From Chloroflexota bacterium (GTDB lineage Bacteria > Chloroflexota > Limnocylindria > P2-11E): 6,099 nt of DNA. This document shows positions 1 through 5,427 of this stretch, piece by piece. How positions within the stretch are numbered: position 1 is the stretch's first letter; each line of letters opens with the position of its first letter. A model generated the notes under the pieces. The model searched no databases. It had not been told where the DNA came from and was given only the letters and a program-made list of their open reading frames with translations. A program made the translations under genes and the position numbers. Where the stretch lies: contig VBGS01000138.1 of NCBI GenBank assembly GCA_005889445.1, positions 1-6,099 on the forward strand. The letters are read 5' to 3'.

Positions 1-604
1 CGGCCGCGCGTCGGTCCGCGTTCGGCTCCACGACTCGCACATCCGGGATGCCCGCCGCGCGCGCTGCGTAAAGCCCAAAGACACCGATCGTGCCGCCGCC
101 GAGGATGACCGCCTTCGCCGGCGCGACCGGTCGGCGCGCGAGACCGACGGCGTGGACAGCGTTCGCGAGCGGCTCGACGAGCGCGCCGACGCGCGCATCC
201 AGCGCGTCGGGCAGCGCGACGAGATTCGCCGCGGGAACAGCCACGCGCTCCGCGAAGCCCCCGCTCACGTGCACGCCGATAAGGCGCCGGTTCGCGCAGA
301 GGTTCCGTTCGCCGGCCTTACAGCGCGCACAGATGCGACAGGAAAGGAGTGGGTTCACGACCACGCGATGTCCTGTCCAGTCGCCGGGAGCACCGCGTCC
401 GGACGCCAGGACCGTCCCGGCGAACTCGTGGCCCATGACGAGCGGTGGGACGCGGTTCGGCATCCGCCCGAGGTAGCCCTCGATCTCGGACCCGCAGATT
501 CCCGCGGCGTCCGGTCGAACGAGGACGTCGTCGTCGCCTTGCCGCGGCTCGTCGATGGACTCCACGGCGATCTGCCGCGGACCACGCCATACGAGTGCGC
601 GCAC
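1..604 (-). CDS. Zinc-dependent medium-chain alcohol/polyol dehydrogenase, partial (C-terminus outside window)
   Basis: Cytoplasmic NAD(P)-linked oxidation of an alcohol or polyol hydroxyl is the role expected for this family. The 201 visible residues hold the GroES-like catalytic domain and the start of the Rossmann fold. Catalytic zinc ligands are Cys37 (GICGSE), His59-Glu60 (GHEFAG) and probably Glu144 (VEPLAN). The structural-zinc cluster is Cys89, Cys92, Cys95 and Cys103 (CxxCxxC-x7-C). The nucleotide-binding loop is GGGTIG at 169-174. Glu193 after the second Rossmann strand suggests NAD rather than NADP (inference). The GTG start at 604 is chosen because an in-frame TAG lies 9 bases upstream (616-614) and the protein begins as the family does (RALVWRGP). 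It is divergent from the importer operon, which suggests a shared sugar or polyol pathway. It resembles the threonine, idonate, sorbitol and galactitol-phosphate dehydrogenase group; the substrate is not determinable. The family usually has about 340-350 residues, so roughly 140 are missing. Confidence 0.93.
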   Translation of the reverse strand, partial: MRALVWRGPRQIAVESIDEPRQGDDDVLVRPDAAGICGSEIEGYLGRMPNRVPPLVMGHEFAGTVLASGRGAPGDWTGHRVVVNPLLSCRICARCKAGERNLCANRRLIGVHVSGGFAERVAVPAANLVALPDALDARVGALVEPLANAVHAVGLARRPVAPAKAVILGGGTIGVFGLYAARAAGIPDVRVVEPNADRRAA

Positions 605-616
605 CGCCGCAGGCTA
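605..616 (-). promoter_or_regulatory. Possible leaderless -10 element before the dehydrogenase
   Basis: On the minus strand TAGCCT (616-611) is followed by exactly six bases and then the GTG start at 604. No Shine-Dalgarno sequence is visible. A TANNNT box six or seven bases before a start codon is the usual arrangement of leaderless genes in Actinomycetota and Deinococcus-like bacteria, where transcription begins at the start codon. No good -35 hexamer is seen. The same T and A of the box also form the upstream in-frame stop, so the match may be chance. Confidence 0.35.
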
Positions 617-624
617 CGGCAAGT

Positions 625-652
625 TTGACGCGCGGTGGCCCGGGGACATACT
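625..652 (+). promoter_or_regulatory. Candidate sigma-70-type promoter of the sugar importer operon
   Basis: TTGACG (625-630) matches the -35 consensus at five of six bases. It is followed after 16 bases by CATACT (647-652), which matches the -10 consensus at four of six. Transcription would start near 659, giving a leader of about 25 bases before the binding-protein ATG. A GGACAT direct repeat (644-649 and 658-663, 14 bases start to start) straddles the -10 and predicted start point and could be a regulator site. The repeat is short and may be accidental. Confidence 0.5.
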
Positions 653-671
653 CGCGCGGACATCCGGGCTC

Positions 672-678
672 GGGGAGG
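672..678 (+). promoter_or_regulatory. Strong ribosome binding site fixing the binding-protein start
   Basis: GGGGAGG lies five bases before the ATG at 684. It decides between this start and an in-frame ATG at 555, which would add 43 residues that overlap the divergent dehydrogenase and would bury the signal peptide. Confidence 0.85.
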
Positions 679-683
679 TTCTC

Positions 684-2036
684 ATGCATCGGAGAGAAGT
701 AACGACGTCGACGGATCGGCTCTTCTCGAGGCGACGCTTCATCTATTACAGCGCGGCCCTCGCCGCCGCCGTCGCGTGCGGACCGGCGGCCCCGGCGGCG
801 ACCTCGCCCGGCGCATCTCCGAGCGGCCCCGTCCAGCTCAAGGGCACGAAGGTGGCCCTCCTTCATTGGACGAGCTTCGTCCCGGACGAGGACAAGTGGT
901 TCAAGGAGACGCTCGTCAACGATTGGGCGAAGCCGAACGGCGTCGACCTCACGGTGGAGCTTGTCTCGGCGAACGAGGCGCAACCGAAAATCGTCGCCGC
1001 GCTCCAGGCAGGCGGCGGGCCCGACGTCATGTTGCTGCAGTGGACGTGGGCGCATCTCTATGCCGACAAGCTCAGCGACGTTTCGGCGGTGGCGGAGAAG
1101 ATCGGGAGCGACGGCGGCGGCTACTACGACGTGATGAAGCAGAACGCGCAGGTGCAGGGTGTCTGGCGCGCGGTCCCATTCGGCATGACCGGCAACGCCA
1201 TGCACTATCGCGAGAGCCTGCTGAAGCAATCCGGCGCCGACAAGTTCCCGGCGACCTGGTCCGAACTCGCGACGGTCGGCGCCGACGTGAAGGCAAAGTC
1301 GAAGCTCTTCCTCGGTCAGGCCCTTGGCCACTCGTACGGCGATCCGCCGACGTTCGCGTTTCCGTTCCTCTGGTCGCATGGCGGCTCGGAGACCGACGAA
1401 ACCGGGAAGAAGCTCGCCATCAACAGCGCGGCGACGAAGGACGCGCTCGTCGCGTTCAAAGACCTCTTTACCAAAGCCTGCGATCCGCAGTGCCTCTCCT
1501 GGGACGACTCGAGTAACAATCGCGCGTACGCGGCGAAGCAGATCTGGGCCACGCTCAACGGCGCCTCCGTCTACCTCACAGCGCAGAAGGCCGACCCCGA
1601 GCTTGCCAACGACACGCAGCTCCCGCTGCTCCCCGCGGGACCGAAGGGGCAGTTCGTCCTCGGCGTGCCCTTCCAGTACGCGGTACCGAAGTACGTGAAG
1701 GATCCGGGACCGGCTCTCGAGCTCATCTCCTACGTAATGTCACCGAAGACGTACGGCCCGTTCATGAAGGTGGGAGGAAAGGGCTACACGCTCGCTCCGT
1801 ACAAGAAAGGCGAGGGCGAGCTCTGGCCATCGAGCGATCCGAAATTCGATCCCTTCAAAAAGATCGGAGCGCTCTCGAAGTGGTACGGCTACCCAGCCCC
1901 GCCGAGCCCGGCAGCGACGGAGTCCGGCTCGAAGTACATCGTCGTCGACATGTTCGCGAAGGTCGCTCAGGGCGAGACGCCAGAGTCCGCGATGACCTGG
2001 GCGGAGGGCGAGCTCAAGAAGGTCTACAAGCTCTAG
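684..2036 (+). CDS. ABC sugar transporter substrate-binding lipoprotein (family 1, CUT1), Tat signal
   Basis: This is a 450-residue extracytoplasmic solute-binding protein expected to capture a sugar or sugar derivative and hand it to the two permeases downstream. The N-terminus carries a twin-arginine motif, SRRRF at 15-19, a short hydrophobic stretch (about 20-31) and a lipobox-like AVAC ending at Cys32, so it is probably exported folded by Tat and lipid-anchored. Ala rather than Leu at lipobox -3 is slightly off consensus. A low-complexity Pro/Ala/Ser linker (33-50) precedes the mature domain. The family shows in the first beta strand (KVALLHWTSF, 56-65), in ALQAGGGPDVMLLQW (106-120), in the hinge-region VPFGMTGNAMHY (164-175) and in the late GVPFQYAVPK (327-336). 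Aromatic residues abound (Trp62, Trp120, Trp122, Trp161, Trp230), as in sugar-stacking pockets. Cys266 and Cys270 could form a disulfide. The first permease starts 24 bases downstream. The ligand is unknown. Confidence 0.93.
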   Translation: MHRREVTTSTDRLFSRRRFIYYSAALAAAVACGPAAPAATSPGASPSGPVQLKGTKVALLHWTSFVPDEDKWFKETLVNDWAKPNGVDLTVELVSANEAQPKIVAALQAGGGPDVMLLQWTWAHLYADKLSDVSAVAEKIGSDGGGYYDVMKQNAQVQGVWRAVPFGMTGNAMHYRESLLKQSGADKFPATWSELATVGADVKAKSKLFLGQALGHSYGDPPTFAFPFLWSHGGSETDETGKKLAINSAATKDALVAFKDLFTKACDPQCLSWDDSSNNRAYAAKQIWATLNGASVYLTAQKADPELANDTQLPLLPAGPKGQFVLGVPFQYAVPKYVKDPGPALELISYVMSPKTYGPFMKVGGKGYTLAPYKKGEGELWPSSDPKFDPFKKIGALSKWYGYPAPPSPAATESGSKYIVVDMFAKVAQGETPESAMTWAEGELKKVYKL

Positions 2037-2048
2037 TCCTCGACGCGG

Positions 2049-2060
2049 TAGGCTCGCGCC
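2049..2060 (+). promoter_or_regulatory. Possible internal leaderless -10 element before permease 1
   Basis: TAGGCT (2049-2054) precedes the GTG at 2061 by exactly six bases, the same geometry as TAGCCT before the dehydrogenase GTG. The 24-base gap has no clear Shine-Dalgarno sequence; the GTAGG at 2048-2052 is only a weak one. Either a secondary leaderless promoter lets the permeases be made separately from the binding protein, or the match is chance. No -35 hexamer at good spacing is seen. Confidence 0.3.
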
Positions 2061-2993
2061 GTGCGGGCGGAAGCGCGCAAGCGACCCGTCACCGCGGGGC
2101 AACTCCCGACCATCGGGGAGGTGCTCGACCGGCAGGGCGTACTCGCCTATGTGCTGCTCCTGCCCGGTCTGCTGATCCTCACCGCCTTCATCGGGTGGCC
2201 GTTCATCACGTCGCTCTGGCTTTCGGTCACGGATCAGTCCGTCTCCACCAGCGTCGTGCGGTTCGTCGGCCTCGATAACTTCTCCGACGAGCTCCGGAGC
2301 CAGATCTTCCTGCAGACAGTGCGAAACACGTTCGTCTATACGGGCGTTACCGTCGTCTTCAAGCTCGCGTTTGGGATCGGCCTCGCGGTCCTCATGAATC
2401 AATCCTTCCGCCTCAAGAACCTCGCGCGCGCTGCGCTGCTGCTTCCGTGGATCGTGCCGACCGCGCTGTCGGCGATCGCTTGGCTCTGGCTCTTCGACGC
2501 GACCTTCAGCGTCTTCAACTGGGCGATCGTGCGGAGTGGTCTCGCGGATCGCGGGATCAACTGGCTCGGCGACGGGAGCTGGGCCATGACATCGATCATC
2601 ATCGCGAACGTCTGGCGAGGAACTCCATTCTTCGCGATCAGCATCCTCGCCGGCCTGCAGACAGTCGACCGCGAGCTCCTCGACGCGGCCGCGGTCGACG
2701 GCGCATCGCTGTGGCAGCGCTTCTGGCGGATCACCATCCCGCTCATCAGGCCGGTCGTGCTCATCGTCCTGCTCTTCTCCGTCGTCTCGACGATCTCGGA
2801 CTTTCAGCTCGTCTACGTGCTGACCCGCGGTGGCCCCGCCAACAGCACGCACCTGTTGGGCACGCTGGCCTACGACATCGCGGTACGCGGGGGTCAGCTG
2901 TCCGAAGGCGCGGCGGTCTCCCTCTACATGTTCCCCGTACTCATCGTGTGCGTCGTAGTTCTGCTCCTTTATCTCAGGCGGTCGTCGACGTGA
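2061..2993 (+). CDS. ABC sugar transporter permease 1 (CUT1, MalF/UgpA-like)
   Basis: This is a 310-residue inner-membrane subunit expected to pair with the next gene product to form the translocation channel. About six transmembrane segments are readable, roughly at 28-51, 92-112, 121-145, 175-197, 230-252 and 286-305. The cytoplasmic EAA loop that docks to the ATPase is at about 205-231, with core DAAAVDGA and the conserved G and the IPL that ends the motif. The motif NTFVYTGVTVVFKLAFGIGLAVL and the LLPWIVPTALSAIAW segment (127-141) are typical of MalF-type permeases. The length is usual for the family. The GTG start is taken because it gives the expected N-terminus a short distance after the binding-protein stop. 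Its own stop overlaps the GTG of permease 2. Substrate unknown. Confidence 0.95.
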   Translation: MRAEARKRPVTAGQLPTIGEVLDRQGVLAYVLLLPGLLILTAFIGWPFITSLWLSVTDQSVSTSVVRFVGLDNFSDELRSQIFLQTVRNTFVYTGVTVVFKLAFGIGLAVLMNQSFRLKNLARAALLLPWIVPTALSAIAWLWLFDATFSVFNWAIVRSGLADRGINWLGDGSWAMTSIIIANVWRGTPFFAISILAGLQTVDRELLDAAAVDGASLWQRFWRITIPLIRPVVLIVLLFSVVSTISDFQLVYVLTRGGPANSTHLLGTLAYDIAVRGGQLSEGAAVSLYMFPVLIVCVVVLLLYLRRSST

Positions 2994-4096
2994 GGATGAC
3001 GGCCTCGCGCCGGACGGTCACGATCTACCTTCCGCTCTCGCTCGCCGCGATCGTCCTGCTCTTCCCGTTCTACTGGATGCTGATCACTTCGCTAAAGACG
3101 GACCGCGAGCTGATCGACCTCAGCGGACTTCCCTTCTGGGTCTTCGAGCCAACGCTCGAGCACTACCAGTACCTCTTCGCCGAAACCGGCTTCCTCCGCT
3201 GGGCGCTCAACACCCTGACGATCTCGGTCGTCGCAACGGCGATTTCGCTAGCGTGCAGCATCCTCGCCGGCTATGCGCTCGCCCGGCTCCGCTTCCGGGG
3301 TGCCGGAGCGATGGCCGGGGCAGTCTTCATCACCTATCTCGTTCCACAGACGCTGCTCTTCGTGCCACTCCTCGAGATCGTGCGCCAGCTCGGCCTTTCG
3401 AACACCCTGTGGTCGATGATCCTCACGTATCCGACGATCCTCATCCCGTTCAGCACGTGGCTGCTCATGGGCTACTTCCGGAGCATCCCGCGCGAGCTCG
3501 AGGAGAGCGCGCTTATCGACGGCGCGAGCCGTTTGCGCGCGATGGCGCAGATCGTCCTCCCGCTCGCGATGCCCGGCATCCTCTCCGCGGGCATATTCGC
3601 GTTCACGCTCTCGTGGAACGAGTTCATCTATGCGCTCGTCTTCACAAACTCGACGGACATCAAGACCATCCCGGTGGGCGTTGTGACGGAGCTGGTGAAA
3701 GGCGACGTGTACTTCTGGGGCTCACTCATGGCCGGTGCCCTTCTCGGGTCGGTGCCGGTTGCGCTGATCTACTCCGGTCATGAGGCGATCCTGTCGCGCG
3801 AGCGCCCGCTCGTAGCGCGCCCGTCTGGCCGCCTTTGGTCGATACGTGCGCGTGGTGCGCGCCGGGATCTCGATCGACGGGAGCGCCCCGATGCGCTCAA
3901 GCGCGACGATGGCCGCTCCGCGAGTCGACGACTCGACGTCCGCCGCAAGCACCACCGGCCTGCCGACCGCGTCCGCGATGACCTGCGCCAGCTCGGGCTG
4001 CCGAGCGAAAACGCCGCCCGAGGCCACGATCCGCTCGATGCCCGTTCGCGCCTCGAGAAGCGTACGGGTGACGGCGGCGAGCCGCAGGACGACTGA
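2990..4096 (+). CDS. ABC sugar transporter permease 2 (CUT1, MalG/UgpE-like) with aberrant antisense-readthrough tail
   Basis: This is the second inner-membrane channel subunit. The GTG at 2990 overlaps the permease 1 TGA by four bases (GTGA), implying translational coupling; an in-frame ATG two codons later at 2996 is equally possible. Residues 1-262 are a normal MalG-type protein: first membrane segment with FPFYWMLITSLK (25-36), NTLTISVVATAISL (74-87), the SILAGYALARLRF stretch (90-102), the EAA loop with EESALIDGAS and the LP that ends the motif (about 171-194), SWNEFIYALVF (208-218) and a last membrane segment ending VPVALIYS (255-262). Family members normally end about 15 residues later with a tail like AGLTAGAVKG. 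Here that tail is absent. The frame instead continues for 106 Arg/Asp-rich residues to 4096, exactly antisense to the kinase. The gene is therefore probably 3'-truncated and fused, or mis-sequenced. The real homologous part ends near 3775. Confidence 0.85.
   Translation: MRMTASRRTVTIYLPLSLAAIVLLFPFYWMLITSLKTDRELIDLSGLPFWVFEPTLEHYQYLFAETGFLRWALNTLTISVVATAISLACSILAGYALARLRFRGAGAMAGAVFITYLVPQTLLFVPLLEIVRQLGLSNTLWSMILTYPTILIPFSTWLLMGYFRSIPRELEESALIDGASRLRAMAQIVLPLAMPGILSAGIFAFTLSWNEFIYALVFTNSTDIKTIPVGVVTELVKGDVYFWGSLMAGALLGSVPVALIYSGHEAILSRERPLVARPSGRLWSIRARGARRDLDRRERPDALKRDDGRSASRRLDVRRKHHRPADRVRDDLRQLGLPSENAARGHDPLDARSRLEKRTGDGGEPQDD
3722..4096. other. 375-bp tail-to-tail overlap of permease 2 and kinase frames
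   Basis: The plus-strand permease frame stops at 4094-4096, inside the kinase. The minus-strand kinase frame stops at 3724-3722, inside the last transmembrane segment of the permease. Recognisable permease sequence ends at about 3775 and recognisable kinase sequence at about 3779-3782, so the two families meet almost exactly with neither natural stop left. There is no intergenic spacer and no terminator hairpin between the convergent genes. Best explained by a small deletion, or by an indel or assembly error. Confidence 0.7.
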
Positions 4097-5233
4097 CTCC
4101 ACGAGGGCCTCCCTGATATCACCCGGCGTCGTCCCCGCGCGCAGGCCGGCGTCCACTCCCGTCGCGCGATCGTCCCACCACGGTGTGCGCTCTCCGGATA
4201 AGAGGGGCAGGACCGTGAGGCCGTGCTCACTCGTGCGTGTTGCCCCGCCGCGGAAGAGGCGCGACGCCCACTCGATCGCGTTGCCGCCGTTGCTGACCGC
4301 GCCACCGACCACGACGTACCGCCGATCGAGCCGGTATTCCCACAAGCCCTGGGGCGCGGTGCCTCGTGTTGCGCGGTAGCACGCACGAACCGCCCCGGAA
4401 GTGCCGAGCGAGACGGCGGCGCTGCCGTCGACGGCGCAGCCGGAACCGACGTTCGCGAGCGCGCCGTCGCCGATCCCGGGGAGCCATGCCGCTCGGGCGA
4501 GCGCGGGCCATCGCCGTCCGAAGGCGGCACGCAGCTCGGTGATGGGTTCGTCGGAGATCGGGGAGAGCATCTCTGGGTCAATGCCGATGGCCGCGAGGAT
4601 CTCCGGATCCCACGTCGCGGTGCCGTGGTCGTAGAGCCCGGTCGCCGATGCGATCGCGTGAGAGGCCGAGGCCGTGCCCGCAAGGCGAAGGCTCAGGTAC
4701 TCGGGGAATGAAACCCAGCGCGCGGCGCGACGGAATGCCTGCGGATGAGTCTCGCGGAGCCAGTGCAGCTTCACCGCGGAATAGCTCGAGTGCAGGTAGC
4801 AGCCGGTGCGCCGGTGAAAATCGTTCGGGTCTACCTTCGCGGCGAGGGCCCGAGCGGAGTCGCGGGCGCGGTTGTCGGCCCACGTGAAGAGATCCGTGGT
4901 CGGGCTGCCCCGTCGATCGACTCCCACGAGGCTGTGCCACAACGCGGAGGTGCCGATGGCCGCGATCGCGTCGGCATGCCGCCCGAGGCGCCGCAGCGTC
5001 GTGTCGACGCACGCAACGACGGCGCCGAGAACGGCGTCCGGGTCGAGCGTCGCCGCACCCGCTGCATCGACGGCGAGCGCATGCGGCACGCGAACGACCG
5101 TTCCTCGCGCCGGGCGCGCGCGTCCGTCGAAGATCGCGGTGCGCGTTGATGAGGTCCCGATGTCGATCGCGAGCACCAGCGGTGACCTCGCCTCGTCGCG
5201 CGAGACCGGGTCATGCAGCGACGCGTCGGGCAC
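3722..5233 (-). CDS. FGGY-family carbohydrate kinase, gluconokinase-like
   Basis: This cytoplasmic ATP-dependent sugar or sugar-acid kinase has 503 residues. The N-terminal FGGY domain opens with the phosphate loop AIDIGTSSTRTAIFD (22-36), followed by GTSALWHSLVGVD (94-106), FTWADNRA (116-123) and TGCYLHSSYSAVKLHWLR (143-160), features typical of FGGY gluconokinases. The probable catalytic base is Asp256 in GIGDGALANVGSG. The C-terminal domain has SLGTSG (275-280), VGGAVSNGGNAIEW (309-322), LPLLSGERTPWW (342-353) and the FGGY signature around ASGGVFARQPELAQVI (404-419). Related kinases act on gluconate, xylulose or other sugars, so the substrate call is moderate. The start chosen is GTG 5233; GTG 5176 (residue 20), with GAGG nine bases upstream, is a good alternative and gives a start just before the phosphate loop. 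The last 18 residues (486-503) are antisense to permease 2 and look non-native. It converges on the importer operon and probably serves the same pathway. Confidence 0.9.
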   Translation of the reverse strand: MPDASLHDPVSRDEARSPLVLAIDIGTSSTRTAIFDGRARPARGTVVRVPHALAVDAAGAATLDPDAVLGAVVACVDTTLRRLGRHADAIAAIGTSALWHSLVGVDRRGSPTTDLFTWADNRARDSARALAAKVDPNDFHRRTGCYLHSSYSAVKLHWLRETHPQAFRRAARWVSFPEYLSLRLAGTASASHAIASATGLYDHGTATWDPEILAAIGIDPEMLSPISDEPITELRAAFGRRWPALARAAWLPGIGDGALANVGSGCAVDGSAAVSLGTSGAVRACYRATRGTAPQGLWEYRLDRRYVVVGGAVSNGGNAIEWASRLFRGGATRTSEHGLTVLPLLSGERTPWWDDRATGVDAGLRAGTTPGDIREALVESVVLRLAAVTRTLLEARTGIERIVASGGVFARQPELAQVIADAVGRPVVLAADVESSTRGAAIVALERIGALPSIEIPARTTRTYRPKAARRARYERALARQDRLMTGVDQRNRHRPEKGTGHE

Positions 5234-5258
5234 GGCAACGTAGTTTGCAGCGTTGCCG
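5233..5258. repeat. 8-bp perfect inverted repeat at the kinase start, candidate operator or leader hairpin
   Basis: CGGCAACG (5233-5240) and CGTTGCCG (5251-5258) are perfect complements separated by ten bases. The outer base of the left arm is the G of the proposed kinase GTG. On the minus strand a TACGTT (5242-5237) that could be a -10 box overlaps it. The spacing of about 18 bases between arm centres suits a dimeric regulator. It could instead fold in the mRNA and mask the start. If translation really begins at 5176, the repeat lies wholly in the promoter or leader. Confidence 0.5.
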
Positions 5259-5269
5259 CGCGCTCAGGC

Positions 5270-5279
5270 GCGAATTCGC
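5270..5279. repeat. 10-bp palindrome upstream of the kinase
   Basis: GCGAATTCGC is a perfect palindrome 12 bases beyond the kinase-proximal inverted repeat. It may be half of a composite operator region, but a ten-base palindrome in GC-rich DNA is weak evidence alone. Confidence 0.25.
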
Positions 5280-5290
5280 ACACCGCTAGG

Positions 5291-5313
5291 AACATGACAT
5301 GAAGAACCATGTT
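5291..5313. repeat. 6-bp inverted repeat AACATG-N11-CATGTT
   Basis: The arms at 5291-5296 and 5308-5313 are perfect complements. The site lies in the divergent region between kinase and hydrolase in a locally AT-richer stretch, where a promoter or operator would be expected. It is short, so it is only a candidate regulator site. Confidence 0.3.
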
Positions 5314-5329
5314 GTCGCCGGTCCGATTC

Positions 5330-5349
5330 CGGCCCTCGGCCGAGGGCCG
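5330..5349. repeat. 20-bp perfect palindrome, hairpin-forming
   Basis: Two ten-base halves, CGGCCCTCGG and CCGAGGGCCG, are exact reverse complements with no loop bases. With one bulged C at 5329 the flanking TT (5327-5328) also pairs with AA (5350-5351). It sits between two divergent genes, where no terminator is expected, and no T-run follows on either strand. An operator for a dimeric regulator, or an mRNA/DNA hairpin in the hydrolase leader or upstream of its promoter, is more likely than a terminator. Confidence 0.6.
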
Positions 5350-5379
5350 AACGCCTGTCCAACGAGGGCGCGCCGCTGA

Positions 5380-5385
5380 GATACT
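5380..5385 (+). promoter_or_regulatory. Weak candidate -10 box for the hydrolase gene
   Basis: GATACT matches the -10 consensus at four of six bases and lies 42 bases before the hydrolase ATG. The sequence 18-19 bases upstream (CTGTCC, near 5355-5360) is a poor -35. Nothing better is visible on the plus strand between the 20-bp palindrome and the start codon. Confidence 0.25.
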
Positions 5386-5416
5386 TCGCGCCAGTCGGCC
5401 GCAGATATGGCGCACT

Positions 5417-5422
5417 GGGGAG
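5417..5422 (+). promoter_or_regulatory. Ribosome binding site of the hydrolase gene
   Basis: GGGGAG lies five bases before the ATG at 5428. It favours this start over an in-frame ATG at 5407, seven codons upstream, which has no purine-rich site in front of it. Confidence 0.75.
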
Positions 5423-5427
5423 AGGAC

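Noticed and set aside
555..683. 43-residue N-terminal extension of the binding protein from ATG 555
   Set aside because: It overlaps the divergent dehydrogenase and the promoter, and a strong Shine-Dalgarno site plus signal peptide fix the start at 684.
318..1379. 353-residue minus-strand open frame across the promoter and binding protein
   Set aside because: Arg-rich low-complexity translation, antisense to two well-supported genes; a GC-rich shadow frame.
1740..2852. 370-residue minus-strand open frame antisense to binding protein and permease 1
   Set aside because: Acidic and Arg-rich composition with no fold or motif; opposite a clear membrane protein, so a shadow frame.
2447..2989. In-frame upstream extension of permease 2 into permease 1
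   Set aside because: The extension is Arg-rich nonsense overlapping permease 1; the family start lies at 2990 or 2996.
3776..4096. Permease 2 tail as a real extra C-terminal domain
   Set aside because: The sequence is exactly antisense to conserved kinase coding sequence (including the FGGY signature region) and is Arg/Asp-rich, so it is readthrough, not a domain.
5330..5349. Palindrome as an intrinsic terminator
   Set aside because: No T-run follows on either strand, and both neighbouring genes start, rather than end, toward it.
4831..5415. 194-residue minus-strand frame covering the kinase 5' end and intergenic region
   Set aside because: Arg/Ser-rich shadow of the kinase in another frame; no motif.
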